This document shows positions 35,221 through 44,335 of a DNA stretch of 64,000 nt, one piece after another; within the stretch, counting starts at the first letter, position 1; the number at the start of each line of letters is the position of its first letter. Where the stretch lies: NCBI RefSeq assembly GCF_002102345.1, contig NZ_LQPP01000033.1, positions 62,001 to 126,000 on the forward strand, in the 5' to 3' direction. The position numbers were made by a program, and so were the translations under genes. The notes under the pieces are model-generated. The model was not told the DNA's origin and did no database searches. It was given only the letters and a program-made list of their open reading frames with translations. The stretch comes from Mycolicibacterium peregrinum. Its GTDB lineage: Bacteria; Actinomycetota; Actinomycetes; Mycobacteriales; Mycobacteriaceae.

Positions 35221-36632
35221 ACCTTCTCGATCACCTCGGTGCTCGCCGCGGCGATCGGGGTGGGGTTGGGCGCCGGTGTGGTGGTGATCGGCCGGCGCGC
35301 GGCGTGCGAGATGCGCACCAGGATGGCCAGCAGGATGTAGTTGGCCAGCAGCGAAGATCCGCCGTAGGACATCCACGGGGTGGTCAGTCCGGTCAGCGGA
35401 ATCAGCTTGGTGACGCCTCCGACGACGATGAACAGCTGGATGGCCAGGGTGGCGGACAGGCCGGCGGCCAGCAGCTTGCCGAAGCTGTCACGGACGGCGA
35501 TCGCGGTGCGCATGCCGCGGATGATGAAGATCGTGTAGAGCATGAGAACGCCTGCGAGCCCGACCAATCCGAGCTCCTCGCCGATCGCGGCGATGATGAA
35601 GTCGGTGGCTGCGGCGGGCACCGTTCCGGGTTGTCCGTTGCCCAGACCGGTGCCGAAGATGCCGCCGGTGGCGAAGCTGAACAGGGACTGCACCATCTGG
35701 TAGCCCGCGCCGTCGGGATCGGCGAACGGGTCGAGCCAGGTCTCCACCCGCACCCGGACGTGGCCGAAAACCTGGTATGCCACAACGCTTCCCGCGGCGA
35801 AGAGGGTGAGCCCGATCACCACCCAGCTGAGCCGCTCGGTAGCCACGTAGACGAGCACGAGGAACGAGGCATACAGCAGAAGGGAAGTGCCCAAGTCTTT
35901 TTCGAAAACCATCACACCCACCGAGGCAGCCCAGGCCAGCAGCAGGGGAGCCAGGTCGCGGGGCCGCGGCAGGTCGAGTCCGAAGAAATGTTTCCCCGCA
36001 CTGGTGAACAGATCGCGCTTGGCCACCAGCACCGCGGCGAAGAAGATCAGCAGCAGGATCTTGGAGAATTCGGCGGGCTGAATCGAGAAGCCGGGGAACT
36101 GGATCCAGATCTTGGCGCCGTACTGCTCGGAGTATCTGGTCGGCAGCAATGCCGGAATCACAAGGAGCACAAGGCCGGTCAGCGCACAGATGTACCCGTA
36201 CCGGGCCAGCATGCGGTGGTCGGTCAGCAACGCGACCACGACGGAGAAGCCGATCACGCCGATCAGCAGCCACGTCATCTGCTGGCTCGCGGTGCCACCG
36301 AGCCCATCCGTGGCGGTTTCACCCTTGGCCAGGTCAAGCCGGTGGATCATCACCAGGCCCAGCCCGTTGAGCAGTGCCACGACCGGCAGCAGCAGCGGGT
36401 CGGCATACGGCGCGAACCGTCGGATGGCCAGGTGGGCGACGCCCATCAGGGCGATGAAGGTGACGACGTAGCCGACCAGGTCCCAGCTCAGACCCTGCTC
36501 CTGGTTGGCCTCGACGATCAACAGCGCGATGGTGGTGATGAAGGCCGCGAACCCCAGAAGCAGAAGTTCCGCGTTGCGCCGATTGGGAAGCGGCGGCATG
36601 ACGGTAACCGGCGACTGGGGCTGAGTCGTCAT
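35217..36632 (-). CDS. rodA: SEDS peptidoglycan glycosyltransferase RodA
   Basis: A 471-residue polytopic protein with about 11-12 membrane helices. Conserved SEDS segments are visible: IQFPGFSIQPAEFSKILLLIFFAAVLV, LLLAWAASVGVMVFEKDLGTSLL, IIAAIGEELGLVGLAGVLMLY, and LIPLTGLTTPWMSYGGSSLLANY. It polymerises glycan strands together with PbpA. Its start overlaps the pstP stop by ATGA. Confidence 0.96.
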   Translation of the reverse strand: MTTQPQSPVTVMPPLPNRRNAELLLLGFAAFITTIALLIVEANQEQGLSWDLVGYVVTFIALMGVAHLAIRRFAPYADPLLLPVVALLNGLGLVMIHRLDLAKGETATDGLGGTASQQMTWLLIGVIGFSVVVALLTDHRMLARYGYICALTGLVLLVIPALLPTRYSEQYGAKIWIQFPGFSIQPAEFSKILLLIFFAAVLVAKRDLFTSAGKHFFGLDLPRPRDLAPLLLAWAASVGVMVFEKDLGTSLLLYASFLVLVYVATERLSWVVIGLTLFAAGSVVAYQVFGHVRVRVETWLDPFADPDGAGYQMVQSLFSFATGGIFGTGLGNGQPGTVPAAATDFIIAAIGEELGLVGLAGVLMLYTIFIIRGMRTAIAVRDSFGKLLAAGLSATLAIQLFIVVGGVTKLIPLTGLTTPWMSYGGSSLLANYILLAILVRISHAARRPITTTPAPNPTPIAAASTEVIEKV

Positions 36633-38149
36633 GACACGGCTCGGCAGTTCTTCCCCGGTTCTTGTGGTGGGGGCGGCAATGCGGTGACCGTCGGGGACTG
36701 TGTCGGTAGGACCGGGGCCGGCACAACGGCGGTCCCGGGCGCCGGGGATTCAGGCGCAGGCGTTTCGGGTGCCGGCGTCTCCGCGCCAGGTGCCGGAGTC
36801 GGCGCGACGTCCGGAGCCGGCGACGGCGACGGTGTGGGGCTGGGCGGCGGGGTCGGCTTCGATGTCGTCGGCGCGGTGCGCGGCGCACACACCGGCAGGA
36901 CGGAGCCGTGGGCCATGTCGTTGATCTGCTTGATGGCCTCGTCCTGCGTGCCGCCGGGCAGGCCGGCCGCCACCGAGGTGCGCTCGGACTGGCGCAGGTC
37001 GTCGACCGCCATCAACCGGCAGTCGAGCCGGCTCCGGTCCTCGTCGGCGCCGATCAGCGACAGTTCGTTGCGGGCGTTCAGGCAGCCCAGGCGGTACGGC
37101 TCCTGCAGGGAGATGCCCAGGAACGAGCCCTGCACCCCGCGCATGATCGACACCGTGCCGTCGTGTTCGGCGACGTAGTAGTTGTTGCGGATGATCTGCC
37201 GTCCGATCGCGAGCCCGCAGATGACCACCAGCACCAGCAGTATCGCGGCAATCAGGATCCGGCGCCGCGACCGTGGTTTGCGGGCCGGCTCGGCCGGTTG
37301 GGGGACCACTCGCTTGGGTTCGTTGCGGCGCGGGTTGAACGCAGAAGCGCGCCCGGCAGCGGTGTCCGGTGGCGCGCTCTGGTCGTCGTCCCCGGACACG
37401 GCCCCGGCCAGAATCGGCTGGGTCTGTCCGTAGTCGTAGTCGACGACGTCGGCGACCACCACCGTCACGTTGTCCGGTCCGCCGCCGCGCAGCGCCAACT
37501 CGATCAACCGGTCGGCGCTCTCGGCGACGTCCTCGATCTGGAGGGCCTCGTGGATGGTCTCGTGGCTGACCGGATCGGACAGACCGTCCGAGCAGAGCAG
37601 GTAGCGATCGCCTGCCTTGGCCTCGCGCATGATCAGGGTCGGCTCGACCTCGTGGCCGGTCAGCGCCCGCATGATCAGCGACCGCTGCGGATGGCTGTGG
37701 GCCTCCTCGGCGGTGATCCGACCTTCGTCGACGAGGGTCTGGACGAAGGTGTCGTCCTTGGTGATCTGGGTGAGCTCGCCATCGCGCAGCAGGTATCCCC
37801 GGGAATCACCGATGTGGAGCAGGCCGAGCCGATTGCCCGCGAACAGGATCGCGGTGAGTGTCGTGCCCATGCCCTCGAGTTCAGGGTCGGCCTCGACGTG
37901 TGCCGCGATCGCGGCATTGCCCTGGGCGACGGCCGTGTTGAGCTTGCCCAGCAGGTCGCCGCCGGGTTCGTCGTCGTCGAGGTGGGCGAGCGCTGCGATG
38001 ACCAGCTGTGAGGCCACTTCGCCTGCGGCGTGGCCGCCCATGCCGTCGGCCAGTGCCAGCAACCGCGCCCCGGCGTACACCGAGTCCTCGTTGTTGGCGC
38101 GAACCAGCCCGCGATCACTGCGCGCGGCATATCGGAGTACGAGGGTCAT
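36629..38149 (-). CDS. pstP: PP2C-type serine/threonine phosphatase PstP
   Basis: A 506-residue protein. The cytoplasmic PP2C domain (1-240) has SDRGLVRANNEDS, LLALADGMGGHAAGE, LHIGDSRGYLLRDG, LLCSDGLSD and GGGPDNVTVVVADV, with the metal-binding Asp residues intact. A basic linker and one membrane helix (about 302-322) follow. The extracellular tail is very rich in Pro/Ala/Thr near its end. It dephosphorylates PknA, PknB and their substrates, including CwlM and PbpA. Confidence 0.96.
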   Translation of the reverse strand: MTLVLRYAARSDRGLVRANNEDSVYAGARLLALADGMGGHAAGEVASQLVIAALAHLDDDEPGGDLLGKLNTAVAQGNAAIAAHVEADPELEGMGTTLTAILFAGNRLGLLHIGDSRGYLLRDGELTQITKDDTFVQTLVDEGRITAEEAHSHPQRSLIMRALTGHEVEPTLIMREAKAGDRYLLCSDGLSDPVSHETIHEALQIEDVAESADRLIELALRGGGPDNVTVVVADVVDYDYGQTQPILAGAVSGDDDQSAPPDTAAGRASAFNPRRNEPKRVVPQPAEPARKPRSRRRILIAAILLVLVVICGLAIGRQIIRNNYYVAEHDGTVSIMRGVQGSFLGISLQEPYRLGCLNARNELSLIGADEDRSRLDCRLMAVDDLRQSERTSVAAGLPGGTQDEAIKQINDMAHGSVLPVCAPRTAPTTSKPTPPPSPTPSPSPAPDVAPTPAPGAETPAPETPAPESPAPGTAVVPAPVLPTQSPTVTALPPPPQEPGKNCRAVS

Positions 38150-38207
38150 GTTGTTTCTCGTACTCCTCGCATGCGCAGTATCCGATCTGCTCCTCGCGTG
38201 CGCGGCG

Positions 38208-38675
38208 TCACGGACGCAACTCGATTACCGTCTTACCGATTCGGACCGGCGTCCCGATCGAAACCCTTACCGCTGTTGTCACCTTCGCCCTGTCAAGGTA
38301 TGTGCCGTTGGTCGATCCTAGGTCCTCGACGTACCACTCCGAACCTCGTGGCGAGAGCCGGGCGTGGCGCGTCGAAGCGTAATCATCGGTGAGCACCAGA
38401 GTGGAGTCGTCGGCACGGCCGATCAGCACCGGCTGGGCACCCAACGTGATGCGGGTACCGGCCAGTGCGCCCTCGGTGACTACCAATTGCCGCGCGATGT
38501 GGCGTCCGTCCCGACTCGGCAGCAGAGAGCCGCGGAGGGCCAACCCCCGGCGCACCATCACAGCGCCCGTGGGCGCATAGATATCGGTCCGCAGGATGCG
38601 CAGCACCGACCAGATGAACAGCCACAGCAGCAGGAGGAATCCGACACGCGTCAGTTGCAGCACTAACCCCTGCAT
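38208..38675 (-). CDS. fhaB: FHA-domain protein FhaB (FipA)
   Basis: A 155-residue protein with one N-terminal membrane helix (about 9-27) and a C-terminal FHA domain. The domain contains LIGRADDSTLVLTDDYASTRHARLSPRGSEW and the loop DLGSTNGTYLD, with the Arg/Ser/His phosphothreonine-binding residues present. It binds phosphorylated partners in division, including FtsZ-FtsQ complexes in mycobacteria. ATG 38675 is chosen to match the family length. Confidence 0.95.
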   Translation of the reverse strand: MQGLVLQLTRVGFLLLLWLFIWSVLRILRTDIYAPTGAVMVRRGLALRGSLLPSRDGRHIARQLVVTEGALAGTRITLGAQPVLIGRADDSTLVLTDDYASTRHARLSPRGSEWYVEDLGSTNGTYLDRAKVTTAVRVSIGTPVRIGKTVIELRP

Positions 38676-38806
38676 CTGACGTCCTCTCCGTATCCGCCCC
38701 ACTGGTATCGCTCAGCTACCGTCGGCAACGTCACGATACTTGGACAGCGTTCGCCGTGAGGGCGAAGCGGGGTGCTTGCCACTCAGGTGTGTCCGGTCTC
38801 AGACGC

Positions 38807-40312
38807 TCAGTGCACGCGCACGATGATCTCGGAATGGCCCAGCCGGATCACGTCGCCGTCGGCCAACTGCCACTCCTGCACCGGTGCGTTGTTCACCGTG
38901 GTGCCGTTGGTGGAGTTGAGGTCTGACAGCAACGCGACCTGACCGTCCCACCGGATCTCGAGATGCCGGCGTGACACCCCGGTGTCCGGCAGCCGGAACT
39001 GTGCGTCCTGGCCGCGGCCGATCACATTGGCGCCCTCACGGAGCTGGTAGGTGCGGCCGCTGCCGTCATCGAGCTGCAGCGTGACCGCAGCGCCACCTGC
39101 GGCATAGTCGCCGCCGCCGTAGCCGCCCTGCTGGGCACCGTAACCGGGCTGGCCGCCCTGCGGTGCGCCGTAGTCGCCGCCGCCGAAGCCGCCCTGATCG
39201 CCATAACCTGCTGCGTCGCCGTAGCCGGGCTCCGCGTAACCGCCGCCCTGCTGGGGCTCGGCGTAGCCGCGGCCGTAATCCTGCGGCTGGCCGTAGTCCT
39301 GGCGTCCGTAGGACTGCCCGCCGCCGCCGCCGTAGCCGCCCTGTTCGGGGTAACCGCCACCCTGCTCCGGGTAGCCGCCGCCCTGGCGGGGGTCCTGACG
39401 CCCGTAGTCGTAGTCGCTGCCGCCGCCGTAACCGGGTTGGCCACCTTGCGGGGCCTGCGGGGGCTGGCCGTAGCCACCACCGGGCTGGCCGCCGTAGCCG
39501 CGGTCATAACCACCGCCCGGCTGGCCGCCTTGCTGGCCGCCGTAGCCGGCGGGCGGGCGCTGCTGCTCGTAGGACTGCGGAGGGTAGCCGCCCTGGTCGG
39601 GGTAGCCGCCTTGATCGGGGTATCCACCCTGGTCGGGGTAGCCGCCTTGATCCGGGTATCCGCCCTGGTCGGGGTATCCGCCGCGGTCGCCGCCGTATCC
39701 GCCGCGCTGTGGGGGGTAGCCGCCCTGATCCTGCGGGGGGTAGCCGCCTTGATCCGGTGGGTACTGCCCGCCACGGGGATCATCCTGCGGGTGCCCGTAA
39801 CGGTCGTCGTAATAGTCGTCGCCGGGCCGCCCTTGTCCCTGGCCGCCGCGGTAATTCGGGTTATCGGTCATAGGTGGTTCTCCTGATTCTGCGGTGAACG
39901 CATGGTCGCCTTGGGCTCGCGCGGATTCGCCAGCGGTCGAATCGGGGTTAACCGCGCCATGTGCGCGGAACTGTCCGGTGTGCAAGTTCGGTGATTGCTC
40001 GAATCTAACGACCACATCACCATACGTTTGCCACCCCTGATCACGAATGAATCCCCCCAGATGTTTGGCGAACGCGGTCGAGGTCAGGTCAGTATCGGCG
40101 CTTACTTTCTGATAGTCAGTGCCACTGAGCGTAATTACGTAGTCGTTCGGTGCCAAAACTCGTCCACCGGCCACGGTACGGGCTCGGGACTCGGCTTCCC
40201 GGCACAACGCCGTCTCTACTTCCTGGGGCACAATCGAGCCGCCGAAGACCCGGGCGAACGCATCGCCGACGGTCGACTCGAGTTTGCGTTCGATGCGGTC
40301 GACCAGACCCAT
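38807..40312 (-). CDS. fhaA: FHA-domain protein FhaA
   Basis: A 501-residue cytoplasmic protein. The N-terminal DUF3662 domain (1-125) starts MGLVDRIERKLESTVGDAFARVFG. A long Gly/Tyr/Gln/Pro-rich linker (about 150-400) carries repeats of QGGYPD. The C-terminal FHA domain (405-501) includes NVIGRGQDAQFRLPDTGVSRRHLEIRW and SDLNSTNGTTVN. In mycobacteria FhaA binds phosphorylated CwlM and the MurJ pseudokinase region to regulate lipid II supply. It is the first gene of the kinase operon. Confidence 0.96.
   Translation of the reverse strand: MGLVDRIERKLESTVGDAFARVFGGSIVPQEVETALCREAESRARTVAGGRVLAPNDYVITLSGTDYQKVSADTDLTSTAFAKHLGGFIRDQGWQTYGDVVVRFEQSPNLHTGQFRAHGAVNPDSTAGESARAQGDHAFTAESGEPPMTDNPNYRGGQGQGRPGDDYYDDRYGHPQDDPRGGQYPPDQGGYPPQDQGGYPPQRGGYGGDRGGYPDQGGYPDQGGYPDQGGYPDQGGYPDQGGYPPQSYEQQRPPAGYGGQQGGQPGGGYDRGYGGQPGGGYGQPPQAPQGGQPGYGGGSDYDYGRQDPRQGGGYPEQGGGYPEQGGYGGGGGQSYGRQDYGQPQDYGRGYAEPQQGGGYAEPGYGDAAGYGDQGGFGGGDYGAPQGGQPGYGAQQGGYGGGDYAAGGAAVTLQLDDGSGRTYQLREGANVIGRGQDAQFRLPDTGVSRRHLEIRWDGQVALLSDLNSTNGTTVNNAPVQEWQLADGDVIRLGHSEIIVRVH
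39591..39680. repeat. Five tandem 18-base repeats in fhaA
   Basis: Five adjacent 18-base units (first CCCTGGTCGGGGTAGCCG) each encode QGGYPD or a near form on the minus strand. Units differ only at silent or nearly silent positions. They are likely to vary in number between strains by slippage. Confidence 0.85.
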
Positions 40313-40586
40313 GTCACCGCCCGCCTTTTCTCGTTGTCGTACGTCGCCTCGGCACGGCCACCCGTGCTCCCGCGTGTCGCTCTGGCCACACTGCTCACAA
40401 GCATGGTATCGGCCTGGTGCCGTAATGCGGGACCAACAGAACTCTGAGAATCCGATCGATGCAGGTCAGTGACCTGATCTAGATGAGGTTAAGGGTTTTC
40501 TGACAGTTTGACGGCCGCCTGATCGGCCCGCTGATCGGCTGGTTTGGGAACGGCGCGCTCGCAGTGTTACGCTGCCTCGGTCATTC

Positions 40587-40669
40587 GGGCGAGTGGCGGA
40601 ATGGCAGACGCGCTGGCTTCAGGTGCCAGTGTCCTTCGGGACGTGGGGGTTCAAGTCCCCCTTCGCCCA
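40587..40669 (+). tRNA. leuT: tRNA-Leu (CAG)
   Basis: An 83-base class II tRNA. Acceptor GGGCGAG pairs with TTCGCCC (one G-T pair), the anticodon stem CTGGC/GCCAG carries loop TTCAGGT with anticodon CAG, a long variable arm is present, and the T arm has GGTTCAAGTCC. CCA is not encoded. Confidence 0.95.
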
Positions 40670-40698
40670 CAGAGAGCGGTTCTTCAGAACTGCAACTC

Positions 40699-40732
40699 AA
40701 AGGCCGCGAACCCAACCGGGTTCGCGGCCTTT
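40699..40732 (+). terminator. Strong terminator after tRNA-Leu
   Basis: A perfect 15-base stem, AAAGGCCGCGAACCC (40699-40713) with GGGTTCGCGGCCTTT (40718-40732), closes around an AACC loop. It is followed by GTGTTT. This is one of the strongest intrinsic terminators in the window. Confidence 0.92.
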
Positions 40733-41388
40733 GTGTTTGGCGGCCCGTGTTTGGTGGCCCGCGCCGGGAGTCCACGGTCAATTCACAGAGGCGAGTCGAG
40801 GGCGTGAATGTCACCCCCGACGGCCACAGGTTCGAGCGAGTAGGTCACGCCGGGGGATTACCCCACGGGTCGACAATCTGACTCTGTCGTCTATTTCCAT
40901 CCCGGCCATTTTGTTGCGAGCGCCGCGGTCATGGTGCGCGAAAGGGTGTGGAGAGCGGGGCATTGGCTCGGCCAGATTGGTGTCCTCAGCCGGTGATCAG
41001 CAGGGTTAGGGTGGTGCGGGCTGTCGAGAGCACCAGAGAACTGGAGGGGTCCTTTGCGCTGTCCGACATGCGGCGGCGCAGCGGCCGACCCGATTACGGT
41101 GCGTGTCCGGCACGATCACGCGGGTGGCCGGCCAATCCGTGTGGTGGCAGGCGGACGACCCGATGCATCCGTTCGACAAAGACCCGTATGCCGGGACCTT
41201 CCGGACCAGGGGACAGTTCTGGCGATGCTTCCGCGTCATGCGGGCCGGACGATACCTTCCCGCCGGGAATCCAGCCCTCAACCGGGCGATGGCACCGAAG
41301 CGCCCGCCGCCGAAGCTCTTTCGCGAATCCCGGGCCGGCCACGCGGGCAGGTGGCTCGAGCTCGTTCACAACAAGATATGGAGCACCG
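40733..41388. other. Region between tRNA-Leu and sensor-domain gene, no firm gene
   Basis: About 650 bases without a confident gene. A possible start is TTG 41054 behind GGAGG, encoding MRCPTCGG with a zinc-ribbon-like CxxC, but that frame soon loses GC3 bias. The frame beginning at GTG 41103 has high GC3 and a natural-looking composition (VWWQADDPMHPFDKDPYAG), but it runs into the next gene. This could be a degraded or frameshifted small gene, or simply a leader. Confidence 0.4.
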
Positions 41389-42414
41389 ATGAATCCTGGT
41401 GGAAACGACCCGTTCCAGGGCGGGGGCTGGCCTGGCAATCAGCCCACGCCGCCGCAGTCGCCCTGGCCTGCGGCGGGTCCTCCGCAGAATCCGGCGGCGT
41501 CGCCGTATCCGCCGCCTCCGATGCCCGGCGGGCAATGGCAGGCCGGGCAACCCGGTCCGTGGAACGCACCGCCGATGATGAACCCGCCCTACGGCCAGCC
41601 GCCCAACAACAACAACAAAGGGCCGTGGATCATCGGGGGCGTGATTGCCGCCGCGGTCGTCTTGGTGTTGGCGATCGTCCTGGTTGCAGTGAATCTGGGC
41701 GGCAGTGATGATCCGGGTGATGGGCCCCTCGCGACCGGCACCACCAGCGCACGTCCGTCGGGGTCTACCCAGACGACGTCGAAGAGTCCAGCGACCAGCT
41801 CGGCAACGGCAGCGCTGCCTGGCGCCGACGGCACCGTGGAGGCGTCGGAGTTGGCGGGTGTGCTGTTGTCTGCCAGTGAGATCGAGAAACGACTGTACAT
41901 TTCGGGCGTGACGGCAGGGCCGGTCGAGACGTCCCTGTCCACCGATCCCGTCACCCCACCGAACTGCGCGGGTGTGTGGGCTCCCGGTGCTCAATCGACC
42001 TATGCCGATTCCGGCTACACGGGCGTGGCGATCCAGACTGTGCAGAGCGGGGCGGGATTGCACCTGGTTCAGGCCGCGGTGTTGTTCCCTGACGAGTCGG
42101 CTGCACAGGCCGCGTTCCAGAAGCAGGCCTCCGATTGGGCGACGTGTCGATACAAGACACTCAACGCCACCTACAGCGGGCTGGGCACCGACACGGTGAA
42201 AACCTCCGGCAACGGTGAGGACAAGGACAAAGAGTTCCTGAATATGTCGATTTTCACCGACATCAGCGGGGCCGCCAATGCGATCACCTGTAGTCGCGGA
42301 GTGTCCCGGAGGGCCAATGTGGTCGTCGACGTCCGAGGATGCAGCAGCGACAACGTGACGGCCGGCTTTTCGGTCGCCGGTGCTATCGGCAAGAAGATCA
42401 ACGGTAAAAGCTGA
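41389..42414 (+). CDS. Sensor domain-containing membrane protein (PknH_C-like)
   Basis: A 341-residue protein with a Pro/Gly/Asn-rich N-terminus (1-78), one membrane helix (80-103), a Ser/Thr-rich linker and an extracytoplasmic domain. That domain begins ASELAGVLLSASEIEKRLYISG and has four cysteines (PNCAG, ATCRY, ITCSRG, RGCSS), the pattern of the PknH extracellular domain with two disulfides. No kinase is fused. Such stand-alone sensor proteins and lipoproteins are common in mycobacteria; the ligand is unknown. ATG 41389 has GGAG seven bases upstream. A 16-base hairpin follows its stop. Confidence 0.83.
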   Translation: MNPGGNDPFQGGGWPGNQPTPPQSPWPAAGPPQNPAASPYPPPPMPGGQWQAGQPGPWNAPPMMNPPYGQPPNNNNKGPWIIGGVIAAAVVLVLAIVLVAVNLGGSDDPGDGPLATGTTSARPSGSTQTTSKSPATSSATAALPGADGTVEASELAGVLLSASEIEKRLYISGVTAGPVETSLSTDPVTPPNCAGVWAPGAQSTYADSGYTGVAIQTVQSGAGLHLVQAAVLFPDESAAQAAFQKQASDWATCRYKTLNATYSGLGTDTVKTSGNGEDKDKEFLNMSIFTDISGAANAITCSRGVSRRANVVVDVRGCSSDNVTAGFSVAGAIGKKINGKS

Positions 42415-42421
42415 CCGGTGA

Positions 42422-42457
42422 CGCGTAGGTAGGTGCGCATTCGCGCCTACTTACGCG
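42422..42457. terminator. Bidirectional 16-base-pair hairpin at rmlA 3' end
   Basis: Positions 42422-42437 pair with 42442-42457 around a CATT loop, with two G-T pairs and no mismatch. It lies between two convergent genes and includes the rmlA stop codon and its last codons. There is no U-run. Its location suggests a shared terminator. Confidence 0.75.
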
Positions 42458-43313
42458 CCAGAAGCTCCAGTAGATAATCGCCGTATCCGGATTTGGGCAG
42501 TTCTTTCGCGCGGGCGGCCAGTTGGGCGTCGTCGATGTAGCCCTCCCGCCACGCGATCTCCTCCGGTACACCGATCTTCAGTCCTTGGCGGCGTTCGATG
42601 GTGCGGACGTAGTCACTGGCGTCCAACAAAGAGTCGAAGGTGCCGGTGTCCAGCCACGCGGTGCCTCGGGCGAGTACCTCGACCGAGAGTCGGCCCTGGC
42701 TCAGGTAGGTCTGATTGACGCCGGTGATCTCGTATTCGCCACGGGCCGATTTGCGCAGCGACCGGGCAATTTCGATGACGTCGTTGTCATAGAAGTACAG
42801 CCCGGGCACCGCGTACTGGGATTTGGGGACGACGGGCTTCTCCTCGAGCGACAGCGCTGCCCCGCTCGAGTCGAACTCGACGACGCCATAGGCCGTCGGG
42901 TTCGCCACCCAGTACGCGAATATCGCTCCCCCGCTGACGTTTTGGAACCGGCGCAGACTTGTTCCGAGGCCCGGACCATAGAAGACGTTGTCGCCCAAGA
43001 CAAGTGCCACGGAATCGGTGCCGATGTGTTCGGCTCCGATGATGAATGCCTGAGCCAGGCCCTCGGGCTGCTTTTGGGCTGCGTAGGTCAGGTTCACCCC
43101 GAAGGCCGAGCCGTCGCCCAGCAGCCGCTGGAACGCCGGGGCATCGACCGGGGTGGTGATCACCAGGATGTCGCGGATGCCGGCCATGATCAGAGTGGAC
43201 AGCGGGTAGTAGATGAGCGGCTTGTCGTACACCGGCAGCAACTGCTTGCTGACGCCCATCGTGATCGGATGGAGTCGTGTGCCGGAACCGCCGGCCAGGA
43301 TGATTCCGCGCAC
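42447..43313 (-). CDS. rmlA: Glucose-1-phosphate thymidylyltransferase
   Basis: A 288-residue nucleotidyltransferase that makes dTDP-glucose, the first step to dTDP-rhamnose for the arabinogalactan linker. It has the signature ILAGGSGTRLHPIT, the conserved KQLLPVYDKPLIYYPLSTLI, LVLGDNVFYG, and EITGVNQTYLSQGRL. Length and motifs are typical of RmlA/RfbA. No rmlB, rmlC or rmlD is adjacent here. Confidence 0.95.
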   Translation of the reverse strand: MRGIILAGGSGTRLHPITMGVSKQLLPVYDKPLIYYPLSTLIMAGIRDILVITTPVDAPAFQRLLGDGSAFGVNLTYAAQKQPEGLAQAFIIGAEHIGTDSVALVLGDNVFYGPGLGTSLRRFQNVSGGAIFAYWVANPTAYGVVEFDSSGAALSLEEKPVVPKSQYAVPGLYFYDNDVIEIARSLRKSARGEYEITGVNQTYLSQGRLSVEVLARGTAWLDTGTFDSLLDASDYVRTIERRQGLKIGVPEEIAWREGYIDDAQLAARAKELPKSGYGDYLLELLARK

Positions 43314-43412
43314 GCCTGCCTACACCCCGACGGGGTTTACCCGCTCGTCATGGCCAAACACGCCCGTCACCATAGCGTGCCTTTCAGCGCCGGTTCGACG
43401 AATTGTGCTGCC

Positions 43413-44255
43413 TCAGCGCAGTACGTAGGACGCCATCGACAACGACCCGTAGGTATAGCCGGTGACCAGCGCGTCTACCGAGCTCCCGGAATCTGGTGCG
43501 GCACCGGCCAGCCCGGCGAAGTACAGCATCGGGATGAAGTGGTCCGGGGTGGGAACGGCGGCCGCGTAGTCCGGATGTGCCGCGAGACCGAGGATGTCGG
43601 CGGGGGAGTGGGTGAGTTGTTCTCGTGCGGAGTCGTCGAACCGCTTGGCCCAGGCAAAGCCGTCCTCGGGTTGGGTGGGGTCCATGCCGGCGAGGTTGTG
43701 CACGATGTTGCCGCTGCCCACGATGAGCACGCCGCGCTCGCGCAGTGGCGCCAGCCTGGCGCCGAGTTGCAGGTGGTATTCGGCCGGCGAGTTGGCGTTG
43801 ATCGCCAGTTGCACAACAGGTATGGACGCGTCCGGGAAGGCGTGCACCAGCACCGACCAGGTGCCGTGGTCGATGCCCCAGCTGTCCATGTCGGCACCCA
43901 CCCACGTCGGCTTCACGACGTCGCTGACCTCCTCGGCCAGCTCCGGCAACCCCGGCGCCGGGTACTGCACCTCGAACAGCTCACGCGGGAATCCGTAGAA
44001 GTCGTGGATGGTCCGGGGGCTCGGCATCGCGGTGACCGCGGTGGCGTTGATGTACCAGTGCGCGCTGATCACGAGGATCGCCCGCGGACGTGGCACCGTC
44101 TGACCGAAATTGCGCCAGGCCGTGGTGAAGCGGTTGGACTCGAGTGCGTTCATCGGGCTGCCGTGCCCGATGAACGCCGCGGGCATCAGGCCGGCCGCGC
44201 TCACACCGCGGCGCGCAGGCGGCGGGTCAGCGTCCGACGGGCCGGCAGAAGACAT
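43413..44255 (-). CDS. 4,5-DOPA extradiol dioxygenase-like protein (DODA/YgiD type)
   Basis: A 280-residue class III extradiol-type dioxygenase. Conserved metal-site segments are PAAFIGHGSPMNAL, ILVISAHWYIN, SWGIDHGTWSVL with the active-site His, and GSGNIVHNLAG. The family opens catechol rings; in bacteria the physiological substrate is usually unknown. ATG 44255 is the start, following a Pro-rich leader of about 25 residues. It is divergent from the GTPase-associated operon. Confidence 0.9.
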   Translation of the reverse strand: MSSAGPSDADPPPARRGVSAAGLMPAAFIGHGSPMNALESNRFTTAWRNFGQTVPRPRAILVISAHWYINATAVTAMPSPRTIHDFYGFPRELFEVQYPAPGLPELAEEVSDVVKPTWVGADMDSWGIDHGTWSVLVHAFPDASIPVVQLAINANSPAEYHLQLGARLAPLRERGVLIVGSGNIVHNLAGMDPTQPEDGFAWAKRFDDSAREQLTHSPADILGLAAHPDYAAAVPTPDHFIPMLYFAGLAGAAPDSGSSVDALVTGYTYGSLSMASYVLR

Positions 44256-44335
44256 GTTCCGAACATATGCCGTGTGCCCGATGATGTCGCCTTCGCCCGG
44301 CCCACCATGTGGCAGTGACCAGGCCGCTGCTGCGG

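Noticed and set aside
35304..37178. 624-codon open frame on the + strand
   Set aside because: Antisense to rodA and pstP, low-complexity His/Gln/Arg composition, no ribosome-binding site.
39591..39680. Regular 18-base repeats considered as CRISPR
   Set aside because: Units are directly adjacent without spacers and encode a peptide repeat in FhaA.
40548..40575. GGGAAC followed by GTTAC upstream of tRNA-Leu as ECF promoter
   Set aside because: Spacing is about 15 bases and not optimal; TACGCT nearby fits a normal SigA -10 for a tRNA better.
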